Source: Magnetovibrio sp.
Lineage (GTDB): Bacteria; Pseudomonadota; Alphaproteobacteria; Rhodospirillales; Magnetovibrionaceae
Assembly: GCA_028281525.1 (NCBI GenBank)
Contig: JANQJR010000051.1
Span: 1-59,936 of the forward strand
Reading direction: 5' to 3'
DNA: 59,936 nt
A model generated the notes under the pieces. It worked only from the letters and a program-made list of their open reading frames with translations, had not been told where the DNA came from and did not search any database. How positions within the stretch are numbered: position 1 is the first letter of the stretch; every line of letters begins with the position of its first letter. The translations under genes were made by a program, and so were the position numbers. This document shows positions 11,379 to 21,566 of this stretch, piece by piece.

Positions 11379-11987
11379 GTGACCGACGCCCCTTCCCAAA
11401 CCTTGCAAAACCGCGCCCAAGCGGTTTTCGAAGAGTCCGCCGCCGTGAAGAGCCAAATCGCCGCCAGCGACGCCCCCCAGGTTTTGGCACGCATGGCCAA
11501 AATCGCGGGCGAAGCCATTCGCAGTGGCGGCAAGGTGATGTTTTGCGGCAATGGCGGTTCCGCCGCCGACGCCCAGCACATCGCAGCGGAATTATTGGTG
11601 CGCCTGCGTTCCGACCGGGACCGTGAATCCCTGCCCGCGCTGGCGTTGGCGCAAGACACATCCACGCTCACCGCCTGCGCCAACGATTACGGCTATGATT
11701 TCATCTTCGAACGCACGCTCCGTGGACTTGGCAAACCCGGCGACGTGTTGGTCGGCATCACCACATCCGGCCATTCGCCGAACGTGATCAAGGCTATGGA
11801 AGCCGCCAAGGGCTTAGGCATAAGCATATTTGGGTTCTTAGGTGGCGGTGGCGGCAAGGCCGCACCGCTGTGCGATGAAGCGTTCATCGTGCCAGCCAAA
11901 GATACTGGCCGCATCCAAGAGGCGCACATCACCGCAGGACATGTTCTGGTGGAATTGGTGGAAGATGTGTTGAACGAGGCGCCCTAG
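11379..11987 (+). CDS. gmhA: D-sedoheptulose 7-phosphate isomerase
   Basis: Cytoplasmic SIS-domain enzyme making D-glycero-D-manno-heptose 7-phosphate for the LPS inner core. It has 202 residues. 'FCGNGGSAADAQHIAAEL' is the phosphate- and metal-site loop, 'GITTSGHSPNV' the second phosphate loop, and 'IQEAHITAGHVLVELVE' supplies the catalytic and zinc His residues. The start is GTG 11379 behind a GAGGAA ribosome site. The TAG stop lies inside the CTAG that begins a miniature repeat element. No other heptose gene is adjacent. Confidence 0.93.
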   Translation: MTDAPSQTLQNRAQAVFEESAAVKSQIAASDAPQVLARMAKIAGEAIRSGGKVMFCGNGGSAADAQHIAAELLVRLRSDRDRESLPALALAQDTSTLTACANDYGYDFIFERTLRGLGKPGDVLVGITTSGHSPNVIKAMEAAKGLGISIFGFLGGGGGKAAPLCDEAFIVPAKDTGRIQEAHITAGHVLVELVEDVLNEAP

Positions 11988-12253
11988 GGTCAGGACCCAT
12001 TAATCTGTTGTGTTTGGCGGTGGCGATTTTTCGCCTGGATAAGGCGGCAAAGCCGCCGTCATGCTATTCATGACAAGGGGTTGCTAACGTCATCCAGGCG
12101 GAAAAGCGCCCTGTCCAAAGGATTTGCGAAAACCGTCCCCTGGACGGCGTCAAAGCCGTTTGAAAGTGGTGTCGCACTTCCTGCACGCCTTTTCCTTGCC
12201 AGGAAAAGGTTTTCGCAAACCAAACGCAATACATTAATGGGCCCTGACCCTAG
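11984..12253. mobile_element. Miniature inverted-repeat element, family A (complete copy)
   Basis: About 270 bp with near-identical ends. The left end reads CTAGGGTCAGGACCCATTAA onward and the right end, reversed, CTAGGGTCAGGGCCCATTAA; the similarity continues for about 34 bases to GTTTGG. CTAG bounds both sides. No transposase frame is present. A diverged second copy lies at 16277-16412. CTAG/YTAR targets are known for IS5-family (IS427-type) elements, so I infer a non-autonomous derivative of such an IS. Confidence 0.75.
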
Positions 12254-12287
12254 ACACGCCGAACGGACATCACAATTCCAGGGTGTG

Positions 12288-12509
12288 TTACGCCGTCTGA
12301 CCGAGGCCCAAATCTTGCTCCATGGCAATGACCGCCCGGCGCAAGCCATCCGTTTTATGGCAATGGCATATACATGTTTCAGGCTTGTCGAAATTCATTT
12401 GATCACAAGGGACCCGCGGGTGATCGCACCTGCGGCACGCATCAGACAACTCCCGCCTGAGCCGTTCAAGCATTGCGCGCATATCTCTGTGGAAATCAGT
12501 GTTGTGCAT
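12288..12509 (-). CDS. Hypothetical small Cys/His-rich protein
   Basis: A 73-residue frame in an otherwise empty gap between gmhA and sdaA. It begins with an amphipathic helix ('MLERLRRELSDAC') followed by 'CRRCDH', 'PC' and 'CICHCH', enough Cys and His to bind a metal. A TATACGAT-like -10 box and GGAG lie upstream, but the spacing to the first ATG is long; an internal Met ten codons in is an alternative start. I do not recognise the family and it may be non-coding. Confidence 0.35.
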   Translation of the reverse strand: MHNTDFHRDMRAMLERLRRELSDACRRCDHPRVPCDQMNFDKPETCICHCHKTDGLRRAVIAMEQDLGLGQTA

Positions 12510-12612
12510 AATGAGGTCCCAGCTCCGTATCGTATACCCTGTTATGCAATCATACTACTTTAAGAAGCGTGATGATATCAACCCAAAAACAATTTTAAGA
12601 TGAAAAGATTAA

Positions 12613-14055
12613 TCAGCACTCTACCACATTGACAGCAAGCCCGCCCTGGGAGGTTTCTTTGTACTTGGATTTCATGTCCAGTCCTGTCTGGCGCATGGTT
12701 TCGATCACCTGGTCGAGGCTAACGAAGTGCGAGCCGTCCCCCTTCAACGCCAGCCGCGCAGCGTTGATGGCTTTCACAGCCCCCATGGCATTGCGCTCGA
12801 TGCACGGGATTTGCACCAGCCCGCCGATGGGATCGCAGGTCAGGCCCAAATTGTGTTCCATGCCGATTTCAGCGGCATTTTCGATCTGTCCGTTGGTGCC
12901 GCCAAGGGCCGCCGTCAGCCCGGCGGCGGCCATGGAGCACGCCACCCCCACCTCACCCTGGCAACCGACTTCGGCGCCGGAAATGGACGCACGCGTTTTA
13001 TACAGCACCCCGATTGCCGCCGCCGTCAGCAAGAAGGTGTGCACGCCGTCTCGGGGCGTCGGTGCGCGGTGCGGACAAAACCGCTCGAAATAACGGATCA
13101 CGGCGGGAATGATTCCCGCCGCGCCGTTGGTCGGTGCGGTCACCACGCGTCCACCCGACGCGTTTTCCTCGTTCACGGCAAGCGCGTAAAGGTTCACCCA
13201 GTCCATGATGGTGAGCGGGTCGCGCAGGCCGCCTTCAGAATTGGCGTTGAGTTCCGCGTACAGTTTTTTGGCGCGGCGGGGAACCTCAAGCCCGCCGGGA
13301 AGGTTGCCTTGTGCACGAAGCCCGCTCTCTATGCACTGATCCATGGCGCTGTGCACGTCATCGAGGAATTGCAGGGTTTCCTCTTCATCGCGCCATGCGG
13401 TTTCGTTGGTCAGCATGATCTCCGCGATGGACAGGCCTTCTTCGCGGCCGATGGTGAGCAACTCGTTTGCGGACGAGAACGGATAGCGCAGCCGGATGTT
13501 GTCGCCGATGGAGTAGGTGTCGGTTTCCTCGTCCCCCTCGGCCACCACGAAACCACCGCCGATGGAATAAAAGGTGCCGCTATCGACCTCGCCCCCATTA
13601 CTGTCCCAAGCCTCTATACGCATGGCGTTGGTGTGCCGTTCCAGAACTTTGTCGCCGAGGAAATCGATGTGCGCATCCGGATCGAAAGCGATCTCGCACT
13701 GGCCACCCAAGTTCAAAACCTTGGCGCTCATAACCTGACGGACAATGACGTCGACTTCCCCGGCCTGTAAGGTGCGCGGGCGTTTACCCGACAACCCCAG
13801 CACGATGGCCTTGTCCGTGTGGTGGCCGCGCCCGGTCAAAGCGAGCGAACCATAGAGCGTCACCCGGATGGATTTAACCGCACCCAGCTTGGCGTTTTCG
13901 TCCAAGTCCGTGACGAACCGGTAGGCCGCGCGCATGGGCCCCACGGTATGCGAACTGGACGGTCCGATGCCGATGGAAAACAAGTCCACCACACTCAAAT
14001 TCGCAGGTTTGGCACGATCCGTTGGCGAATTGGCCGAAGGCGTGTTTGCGTTCAT
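12613..14055 (-). CDS. sdaA: L-serine dehydratase (single-chain, iron-sulfur)
   Basis: Deaminates L-serine to pyruvate and ammonia using an oxygen-sensitive 4Fe-4S cluster. It has 480 residues. The N-terminal beta domain shows '[17 protein letters not shown]'. The C-terminal alpha domain has the cluster Cys residues in '[16 protein letters not shown]' and '[12 protein letters not shown]'. Both domains are in one chain, as in the E. coli SdaA type. It is transcribed alone, downstream of the kinase pair on the same strand. Confidence 0.95.
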   Translation of the reverse strand: MNANTPSANSPTDRAKPANLSVVDLFSIGIGPSSSHTVGPMRAAYRFVTDLDENAKLGAVKSIRVTLYGSLALTGRGHHTDKAIVLGLSGKRPRTLQAGEVDVIVRQVMSAKVLNLGGQCEIAFDPDAHIDFLGDKVLERHTNAMRIEAWDSNGGEVDSGTFYSIGGGFVVAEGDEETDTYSIGDNIRLRYPFSSANELLTIGREEGLSIAEIMLTNETAWRDEEETLQFLDDVHSAMDQCIESGLRAQGNLPGGLEVPRRAKKLYAELNANSEGGLRDPLTIMDWVNLYALAVNEENASGGRVVTAPTNGAAGIIPAVIRYFERFCPHRAPTPRDGVHTFLLTAAAIGVLYKTRASISGAEVGCQGEVGVACSMAAAGLTAALGGTNGQIENAAEIGMEHNLGLTCDPIGGLVQIPCIERNAMGAVKAINAARLALKGDGSHFVSLDQVIETMRQTGLDMKSKYKETSQGGLAVNVVEC

Positions 14056-14135
14056 GGCTTACCTAGGGTCCGTTATTTCCACACTAGAAATAAGGGTTCA
14101 GGATATGCGCATCAACGTCTTTCCAGAACGGCAGG

Positions 14136-14849
14136 TTATTCTTTGGGAATGCGGATACAGGCCACGGTTCCCCCGTTCTCCGCATTTTGAATTTCCAATA
14201 TACCGCCCAACTGCTTCGCCTTATCGCGCACCAACTGGATACCCTGTCCCCAACCCTTCTGTTCCGCATGCGCAGAGGACGTGGACGTGGACGTGCCTTG
14301 CAGCATGTGCATCAGAACCGAAGCGGGGATGCCTTTTCCTGTGTCCTGGATGACGAGGATCACGCCTTGAGAATGGACATCGACCTCCCCCTTGATCCGC
14401 ACTTCGCCCCCTTTGGGCGTAAACTTGAGAGCATTCGACAACAGGTTGGAGAGGATTTCATACAAAATCACCGGGTCGGTATAGAGAATCGGAAAATTGT
14501 CCGCGATATCTTGAACCAGGTTGATGCCGCGCGCTTCGGCGTCGGCCTCGAAAGTTCTGAAGACTTCATCGCAAAAGGCGTTGAACTCGATCTTTTCTTT
14601 TTTCACCTTGGCTTCGCCGCTGATGGCTTCGTCCAGCACGCGCTCGGTGATTTGCAGCAAACGTTTTGTGGAGGTGTGTAGACGTTCGGCGAAATTCTTG
14701 GCCTGCTCCGGGCTCAAATCAACATCGCCGTCCCCTTTCAGGAAAGCGGCATAGCCCAACATCGCCGTCAAAGGCGTGCGAACTTCATGCGCGAATTCGC
14801 GCAACAAATCCATCTCGCTTTTCTTATGTGGGCCGCTATCCGAATCCAT
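14136..14849 (-). CDS. Minimal histidine kinase (second of a tandem pair)
   Basis: 237 residues from ATG 14849; a GTG two codons upstream is also possible. It consists only of a dimerisation/phosphoacceptor domain, with His21 in 'FAHEVRTPL', and a HATPase_c domain with 'ILSNLLSNALKFTPKGG' (N box), 'QDTGKGIP' (G1) and 'GWGQGIQLV' (G2). There is no sensor, HAMP, PAS or transmembrane segment. It is closely similar to the adjacent upstream kinase, implying local duplication. No response regulator is adjacent; the nearest receiver in the window is the orphan at 52.1-52.5 kb. Confidence 0.9.
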   Translation of the reverse strand: MDSDSGPHKKSEMDLLREFAHEVRTPLTAMLGYAAFLKGDGDVDLSPEQAKNFAERLHTSTKRLLQITERVLDEAISGEAKVKKEKIEFNAFCDEVFRTFEADAEARGINLVQDIADNFPILYTDPVILYEILSNLLSNALKFTPKGGEVRIKGEVDVHSQGVILVIQDTGKGIPASVLMHMLQGTSTSTSSAHAEQKGWGQGIQLVRDKAKQLGGILEIQNAENGGTVACIRIPKE

Positions 14850-14922
14850 GACCACCCCGGCGCCAACCGTAGCTCAGGGGGCAATTATAGATTGATCAGA
14901 TAAACTTGCACATCTTTCTCAA

Positions 14923-15645
14923 CTATTCTTCTTCCGCCGGCAGGCGGATGCACGCCACCGTACCGCCGGCCATGGCGTTTTCGATCTCCAGCGTTCCGCC
15001 CAAAAGCTCGACCTTTTCTTGAACGAACTGGATGCCCTGTCCCCAGCCCTTGCGGCTGGAGTGCGCGAAGGAGGTTGTCACTTGGCCACCCTTCATCAGG
15101 CTCATCAAAATGGTCGCCGGGATACCTTTGCCGGTATCCTGAACGATCAGGATCAGACCCTGGTTGCGGTAGTCGCGTTCCCCCTTGACCGTCACCATGC
15201 CCCCCTTCGGCGTGAACTTGATGGCGTTGGAAAGCAGGTTGGACATGACCTCGTACAGAATGACCGGATCGGTGTACAAGACCGGAAAGTCTTCGGCGAT
15301 GGCGTAGTTGAGGATCAACCCCTGTTCCGTGGCATCGTGTTCGAAAGTGCGTACGATCTCCGGACAGAAAGCGTTGAAGTCCACATCGGTCTTCTGGATC
15401 ACAGGTTCGCCTTTTATGGATTCGTCGAGCACCCGCTCGCAAATCTCCAACAGGCGCCGGGTCGCGGTGTTGATGCGCTCGGAAAAATCGTAAATCTGCT
15501 CTTGAGATAAGGGATTGGGAGTCCCGCCCCGCTTCATCATAGCGGAGAACCCCATCAATGAATTGAGCGGTGTGCGGATTTCATGCGCGAACTCGCGGAG
15601 TAACTTGCTCTCCCGGGTTTCCCCGGTCGATTTGGCATCTTCCAT
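14923..15645 (-). CDS. Minimal histidine kinase (first of a tandem pair)
   Basis: 240 residues with the same two-domain layout as its neighbour: His21 in 'FAHEIRTPLNSL', N box 'MSNLLSNAIKFTPKGG', G1 'QDTGKGIP', G2 'GWGQGIQFV'. It is cytosolic, with no input domain, so a partner protein probably supplies the signal. A GGGGG-type ribosome site precedes ATG 15645. A three-unit repeat array with 23-bp period lies about 95-157 bases upstream of the start and may control the pair. Confidence 0.9.
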   Translation of the reverse strand: MEDAKSTGETRESKLLREFAHEIRTPLNSLMGFSAMMKRGGTPNPLSQEQIYDFSERINTATRRLLEICERVLDESIKGEPVIQKTDVDFNAFCPEIVRTFEHDATEQGLILNYAIAEDFPVLYTDPVILYEVMSNLLSNAIKFTPKGGMVTVKGERDYRNQGLILIVQDTGKGIPATILMSLMKGGQVTTSFAHSSRKGWGQGIQFVQEKVELLGGTLEIENAMAGGTVACIRLPAEEE

Positions 15646-15740
15646 CTTCGCCCCCGTGTGCGTGCGAAACTACGTTTGTCACTTGTTATTCTAGACTACG
15701 CCCCCCCCGAACACCATCAAATTGCCCGGACGCCCTCCAC

Positions 15741-15802
15741 ATGATCTGACTTTGAGAAGTCTTATGATCTTACTTTGAGCAGCGGCGTGATTTTACTTTG
15801 AG
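15741..15802. repeat. Three direct repeats, 23-bp period, upstream of the kinase pair
   Basis: Units at 15741, 15764 and 15787 read ATGATCTGACTTTGAG, ATGATCTTACTTTGAG and GTGATTTTACTTTGAG, each followed by seven unlike bases, so the period is exactly 23. The last unit overlaps the final codons and stop of the gene at 15793-16194. Iteron-like spacing suggests cooperative binding of a regulator; none is known. Confidence 0.7.
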
Positions 15803-16194
15803 GAAGCTTGACAAGTCTCCAAAAAAACCTCCGCGATAAAGTGCGCTACAGGCATGTCCCTGGCATCAAAACGGTTGGCGAGTTTGGTGCGAACCTGTTG
15901 CAGCACGCCGTTTGGGGTGACGCCAAACAGCTCTGCGCTGAGACATCTCAAAACAGCCTCGTCCCCGGCCAACGCCATGCCGTCCACGACGCCGGAGACA
16001 AAAGCGACCTGCTGGCCCGAAGACGCCCGCATGAACGAACCGGTTGTAAGGGTTCGTTCCGCCGCCAAACCGCCGGGGGCAAAAAACGATTGTTGCAGCG
16101 ACGGCCCGTTTTGCCCAAAGGCCGGCGTCAGCGCCGCCGACCCGGTCGCCATCGCGAGCATGAACGTAACCGTCCATCCCGCCCGCTTGTGCAT
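15793..16194 (-). CDS. Secreted Rap1a/Tai-like protein
   Basis: 133 residues from ATG 16194, with a signal peptide (hydrophobic residues about 8-22, likely cleavage near 'PAFG'). The mature part has 'FVSGVVDGMAL', a Cys in 'VLRCLSAELFGVT', then 'VLQQVRTKLANRFDARDMPVAHF' and a C-terminal Cys in 'FLETC'. This layout with two conserved Cys matches my recollection of the Rap1a/Tai immunity fold, though many members have no known toxin partner. No T6SS gene is nearby. The final codons lie inside a direct-repeat array. Confidence 0.6.
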   Translation of the reverse strand: MHKRAGWTVTFMLAMATGSAALTPAFGQNGPSLQQSFFAPGGLAAERTLTTGSFMRASSGQQVAFVSGVVDGMALAGDEAVLRCLSAELFGVTPNGVLQQVRTKLANRFDARDMPVAHFIAEVFLETCQASSK

Positions 16195-16276
16195 GGTGCG
16201 CCTCCGTTGTCGTGCCCGAAACAAGACGTCAAGTATGGCCTAAACGCGCCCAAACGGGTACGCCAAAAACAAAAGT

Positions 16277-16412
16277 GTGGGGTCACAGGCCCCATTATTC
16301 TGGAGTGTTTGGTTTGCGAAAGCCGTTGCCTGACGAGGAGAAGACGCGCCGAAAATGCGCCACCACTTTCAAGCAGCTTTGACGCCATTCAAGAAGCGGT
16401 TTTCGCAAATCC
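16277..16412. repeat. Family A miniature element, diverged partial copy
   Basis: Matches the reverse complement of the right half of the element at 11984-12253. Shared blocks include GTTTGGTTTGCGAAA, CACCACTTTCAA, GGCTTTGACGCC-like and GGTTTTCGCAAATCC. The other half is missing, and the copy stops about eight bases before the tRNA-Val CCA end. The terminal CTAG is not preserved. Confidence 0.7.
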
Positions 16413-16419
16413 AGAGAAA

Positions 16420-16495
16420 TGGTGGGCGGTGACGGGATCGAACCGCCGACCCTCTCGGTGTAAACGAGATGCTCTGCCAGCTGAGCTAACCGCCC
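16420..16495 (-). tRNA. tRNA-Val (anticodon TAC)
   Basis: A 76-nt cloverleaf with encoded CCA. The acceptor GGGCGGT pairs perfectly with ACCGCCC. The anticodon loop TTTACAC sits between TCTCG and CGAGA stems. Discriminator A. Confidence 0.97.
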
Positions 16496-16565
16496 TGAAA
16501 CAGGTGAATGCGGGCGCACCCTAATGCTCTGGCCCACGGAACTCAACCTGAATTTCGGCTGCGCA

Positions 16566-16599
16566 TAAGAAAACGGCCGCCCCATTGCTGGGGCGGCCT
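16566..16599 (-). terminator. Terminator of hupB
   Basis: Nine-base perfect stem GGCCGCCCC/GGGGCGGCC with a six-base loop. In minus-strand sense it is followed by GTTTTCTTA, 23 bases after the hupB stop. Confidence 0.85.
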
Positions 16600-16621
16600 G
16601 AATTCTTCAATGACGCGTGGC

Positions 16622-16894
16622 TTAGTTGACGGCGTCCTTGAGGGCTTTGCCAGCCTTGAACTTGGGCTGGTTGGAAGCCGGGATTTGGATGCTTTCGCCG
16701 GTGCGCGGGTTGCGGCCGGTGGAAGCGGCGCGGCGCGCGACGGAGAAGGTGCCGAAACCGACGAGGCGCACTTCGTTGCCACCCTTCAAGGAATCGGTGA
16801 TGGCGTCCAGCACGCCGTCCACAGCTTTGGTGGCGTCGGCCTTGGACAGGTCGGTGGCGCCGGCGACGGCGGCAATCAGATCATTCTTATTCAA
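16622..16894 (-). CDS. hupB: DNA-binding protein HU
   Basis: Nucleoid protein of 90 residues, exactly the family length when started at TTG 16894 (Met-Asn-Lys-Asn-Asp-Leu). A strong AGGGGG ribosome site sits just upstream. An ATG in the same frame at 16972 would add 26 residues unlike HU. 'VGFGTFSVARRAASTGRNP' is the DNA-binding arm and 'PASNQPKFKAGKALKDAVN' the C-terminus. It sits downstream of lon, the classical order for this cluster. Confidence 0.95.
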   Translation of the reverse strand: MNKNDLIAAVAGATDLSKADATKAVDGVLDAITDSLKGGNEVRLVGFGTFSVARRAASTGRNPRTGESIQIPASNQPKFKAGKALKDAVN

Positions 16895-17094
16895 CTTAAG
16901 GGCCCCCTTATGAAAAAAGGATTGGTACAGGTACGCGCCGTTTGGGCGGCGCGGTGATTCGTTTGATGCCAAACTCTAGTGTCGAATGGCGAAGCTCGTC
17001 AATCGCACAGATGGACTTTTCCCCAGTTTTTTGCGGGTTTCAGCGCATTTTATGCAGATTTTAAGCATCCCAATCCCCCCCCTGACAAAAGCCT

Positions 17095-17133
17095 GACAAA
17101 AAAGAACCCCGGCGAAACAAATGCTTCGCCGGA
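17095..17133 (-). terminator. Terminator of lon
   Basis: Stem CCGGCGAA/TTCGCCGG with an eight-base loop. In minus-strand sense a T-rich tract (TTCTTTTTTG) follows. It lies 40-80 bases after the lon stop. Confidence 0.8.
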
Positions 17134-17173
17134 GCCACGTGCCTTTGGTTGCAAAAAATGTGTCACATCACCC

Positions 17174-19588
17174 CTAATGGGTGACGACACCGTTACGATC
17201 GCCTTCTTCCGCACCGGACGTCACGGACGCGTCCATTTCGTCTTCGTCCCACTCGACCGGAGTGAGCGATTCGGCCAGGGCATGTTCCAGCACTTCCTCG
17301 ACGCGGGCAACGGGGATGATTTCCAAGCCCTTCTTCACGTTGTCGGGGATTTCCGCCAAGTCTTTTTCGTTTTCGGACGGAATAAGCACCGTCTTGATGC
17401 CGGAACGCAACGCCGCCAACAGCTTTTCCTTCAAGCCGCCGATGGGCAACACGCGTCCACGCAGCGTGATCTCACCCGTCATGGCGACATCCTTGCGCAC
17501 CGCAATGCCCGTCAAGACGGACACGATCGAAGTCACCATACCGACGCCGGCGCTGGGGCCGTCCTTCGGTGTCGCGCCTTCGGGTACGTGGACGTGAATA
17601 TCCTTCTTGTGGAACACCGGCGGCAAAATACCGAACTCGGTCGCTTGGGACTGCACGTAGGATTTCGCAGCCTGGATGGATTCCGTCATGACTTCACCCA
17701 GCTTGCCGGTGATGGTCATGCGGCCCTTACCGGGCACCATGATGGCTTCGATCTGCAGGATGTCGCCGCCGACTTCCGTCCACGCCAGACCGGTGGTGAT
17801 GCCCACGTGGTCGGATTCTTCGATTTCACCGTAACGGAAACGTTTGACGCCGGAATATTTCTCCAGGTTGCGCGACGTGACCTTGACGTGGTCGACGTCC
17901 TCTTCCATGAGGATTTCCTTGGTTGCCTTGCGCGCCAGCTTGGCGATTTCGCGTTCCAGGTTACGCACACCGGCTTCACGGGTGTAGTAACGGATCAAAT
18001 CGCGCAACGCGCCGTCGGAAATCGCCCACTCGCCGTCTTTCAAACCATGGGCTTCCAACTGCTTCTTGATCAGGTGGCGGTTGGCGATTTCGACCTTTTC
18101 GTCTTCGGTGTAACCGGACAGACGAATGATCTCCATGCGATCCAGGAGCGGTCCCGGCATATTCATGGTGTTCGCGGTGGTCACGAACATCACGTCCGAC
18201 AAATCGTAGTCCACTTCCAGATAGTGGTCGTTGAAAGTGGAGTTCTGTTCGGGATCCAGCACTTCCAACAGCGCCGACGCCGGATCGCCGCGCCAGTCGG
18301 AACCCATTTTGTCGATTTCGTCCAACAGGAACAGCGGGTTGGAGACTTTGGCCTTCTTCATACCCTGGACCACTTTGCCCGGCATAGAGCCGATATAGGT
18401 GCGCCGGTGGCCGCGAATTTCGGACTCATCACGCACGCCGCCCAAAGACATGCGCACGAACTTACGGCCCGTAGAGCGCGCGATGGACTTGCCCAAGGAC
18501 GTCTTGCCGACGCCCGGCGGACCCACCAGGCACAAAATCGGCCCCTTGAGCTTCTTGGTGCGGGCCTGCACGGCCAGGTATTCGAGGATGCGTTCCTTGA
18601 CCTTTTCCAGGCCGTAGTGATCGGCGTCGAGAACCTCCTGGGCCTGGCTCAAATCCTTTTTGACCGGAGACTTTTTCTTCCAAGGAATGCCCAACATCCA
18701 ATCCAGATAGTTGCGCACCACCGTGGCTTCCGCCGACATGGGCGACATGGACTTGAGCTTCTTGAGCTCGCCCAGGCACTTCTCGCGCGCTTCCTTGGAC
18801 AGACGGGTCTTCTTGATTTTTTCTTCCAGCTCGGCGTTTTCGTCCTTGCCCTCATCGCCCTCGCCCAATTCCTTCTGGATGGCCTTGAGCTGTTCGTTCA
18901 GGTAGTACTCGCGCTGGGTCTTCTCCATCTGGCGCTTGACGCGAGAACGGATCTTCTTTTCCACCTGCAAAACGCCGATTTCACCTTCCATGTAGGAATA
19001 GACGCGCTCCAAGCGCTCCTGGGTGGTTTGGATTTCCAACAATTCCTGCTTTTCGGAAATCTTCAGCGCCAAGTGCGACGCCACCGTGTCGGCCAACTTC
19101 GACGGGTCTTCGATCTGGTTGATGGAGACCAGGGCCTCGGGCGGAATTTTCTTGTTCAGCTTGATGTACTGTTCGAACTCGGTCACGACGGAACGCGACA
19201 GGGCTTCGAGCTCTTTTTCCTCGCCATCATCCTCGTCGATGTATTCCACGTCGGCCTGGAAGAAATCCTCGTTCTCCGCGTACTTCAAAATCTTCGCGCG
19301 CCGCCCGCCTTCGACCAGGACCTTGACCGTGCCGTCGGGCAGCTTGAGCAACTGCAGAACCGTGGACACGGTGCCGACCGAATAGATGTCTTCGGGTTGC
19401 GGTTCGTCCTGGGCGGCGTTCTTTTGCGCCACCAGCAGAATTTGTTTGTCTTCGCGCATCACATCTTCGAGCGCGCGCACGGATTTTTCGCGCCCAACGA
19501 ACAAGGGCACGATCATATGCGGAAACACCACAATGTCGCGAAGCGGCAGAACGGGCAAAAACTCACCTGGGGAAGAGATCATGGTCAT
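17174..19588 (-). CDS. lon: ATP-dependent protease Lon
   Basis: Hexameric cytosolic AAA+ serine protease that degrades misfolded and regulatory proteins. It has 804 residues. The substrate-binding LAN domain is at the N-terminus ('[24 protein letters not shown]'). Walker A is '[15 protein letters not shown]', Walker B '[12 protein letters not shown]', and the catalytic Ser is in '[10 protein letters not shown]' with the downstream Lys in the expected block. Start ATG 19588; a Met two codons later is also possible. A heat-shock-like promoter lies 67-99 bases upstream. Confidence 0.98.
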   Translation of the reverse strand: MTMISSPGEFLPVLPLRDIVVFPHMIVPLFVGREKSVRALEDVMREDKQILLVAQKNAAQDEPQPEDIYSVGTVSTVLQLLKLPDGTVKVLVEGGRRAKILKYAENEDFFQADVEYIDEDDGEEKELEALSRSVVTEFEQYIKLNKKIPPEALVSINQIEDPSKLADTVASHLALKISEKQELLEIQTTQERLERVYSYMEGEIGVLQVEKKIRSRVKRQMEKTQREYYLNEQLKAIQKELGEGDEGKDENAELEEKIKKTRLSKEAREKCLGELKKLKSMSPMSAEATVVRNYLDWMLGIPWKKKSPVKKDLSQAQEVLDADHYGLEKVKERILEYLAVQARTKKLKGPILCLVGPPGVGKTSLGKSIARSTGRKFVRMSLGGVRDESEIRGHRRTYIGSMPGKVVQGMKKAKVSNPLFLLDEIDKMGSDWRGDPASALLEVLDPEQNSTFNDHYLEVDYDLSDVMFVTTANTMNMPGPLLDRMEIIRLSGYTEDEKVEIANRHLIKKQLEAHGLKDGEWAISDGALRDLIRYYTREAGVRNLEREIAKLARKATKEILMEEDVDHVKVTSRNLEKYSGVKRFRYGEIEESDHVGITTGLAWTEVGGDILQIEAIMVPGKGRMTITGKLGEVMTESIQAAKSYVQSQATEFGILPPVFHKKDIHVHVPEGATPKDGPSAGVGMVTSIVSVLTGIAVRKDVAMTGEITLRGRVLPIGGLKEKLLAALRSGIKTVLIPSENEKDLAEIPDNVKKGLEIIPVARVEEVLEHALAESLTPVEWDEDEMDASVTSGAEEGDRNGVVTH

Positions 19589-19654
19589 GGCTGAACTATG
19601 TCCTCAAAAAAAATGGGGGGCCGCCGATTGTTCCGGCGTTTGGGGGTATTGCTA

Positions 19655-19687
19655 AAAACATGGACCCGTTTTGGGCCCTCTTCAAGT
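19655..19687 (-). promoter_or_regulatory. Possible sigma-32-type promoter of lon
   Basis: In minus-strand sense ACTTGAA, then 17 bases, then CCATGTTTT. This resembles the heat-shock consensus CTTGAA-N(13-17)-CCCAT. lon is a known sigma-32 target in proteobacteria. Assigned by eye only. Confidence 0.4.
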
Positions 19688-19751
19688 GCTCTAAAGGTAT
19701 TTAGGCACTCATTTTGGGGATAAAAGGCAAAAAACAGAGGGTTAGCGGTGC

Positions 19752-19797
19752 AAAAAAGACAAAACCGCCGGAGATTTTCGTCTCCGGCGGTCCGTTT
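19752..19797 (-). terminator. Terminator of clpX
   Basis: Ten-base perfect stem CCGCCGGAGA/TCTCCGGCGG with a six-base loop, followed in minus-strand sense by TTTTGTCTTTTTT. Confidence 0.9.
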
Positions 19798-19836
19798 TTG
19801 ATCTCAAAAGGCCCAAATCGCGTAATTAGGGTCGAA

Positions 19837-21102
<1,266 letters not shown>

Positions 21103-21566
21103 GGGTTCTCCGTTCGTCTATCCCCACCCGTTTTGGAATGTTCGGTAGGGTTGTCTCAATCATCTTAGACGCGGGCGGCTTAGCGGGACAATCCCCTTGT
21201 GGATATTTTCGCCATTTTCCGCGCCAGCACAATCGTCAAAATATGGTCCGGCACAGGCCGCGTCGCAACCATATTGGGTATAATTTCCATAACTTTACCA
21301 AGAATTCCAATGCTTTATTTAGAACGATTTTAAAAATGCGCACGCGTCATCCGTGCGCGTTTCAGACCGCATCCATGTTACGGAATTATCAGCGAAAGTT
21401 TGCAATTCCCTTAAATGGCCGGCGGCTCACCGGCAGAATCGTGGCAAAAGGGTATGAAAAACAGCCCGTCATACATGACGCACCAGCGGCGAAACCATCC
21501 ACATCGCGACGGAGATTGGACAGATGTTTCGCTTGCAATGACGAAATGTACGTAGGAAGAGCAATC
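21103..21566. other. clpP-clpX intergenic region
   Basis: 464 bases with no convincing gene. It contains the clpP terminator at 21331-21359. The remainder presumably holds the clpX promoter, but no clear -35/-10 pair was identified. Frames crossing it on the plus strand run antisense into clpP and are rejected. Confidence 0.5.
21331..21359 (-). terminator. Terminator downstream of clpP
   Basis: Stem GCGCACG/CGTGCGC with a seven-base loop. In minus-strand sense it is followed by ATTTTTAAAA. It lies about 210 bases after the clpP stop. Confidence 0.7.

Noticed and set aside
14066-14092. Short CTAG-bounded segment upstream of sdaA
   Set aside because: The two CTAGs have no inverted-repeat relation beyond the tetranucleotide.
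15793-16194. Treating the Rap1a-like protein as a T6SS immunity gene
   Set aside because: No toxin or secretion gene is nearby, and related proteins without toxins are common, so only the fold similarity is reported.
16979-19594. Very long plus-strand open frame opposite lon
   Set aside because: It runs antisense to an unmistakable Lon protease. Its composition (His, Arg, Gln, Phe-rich) is what GC-rich codon bias produces on the opposite strand.
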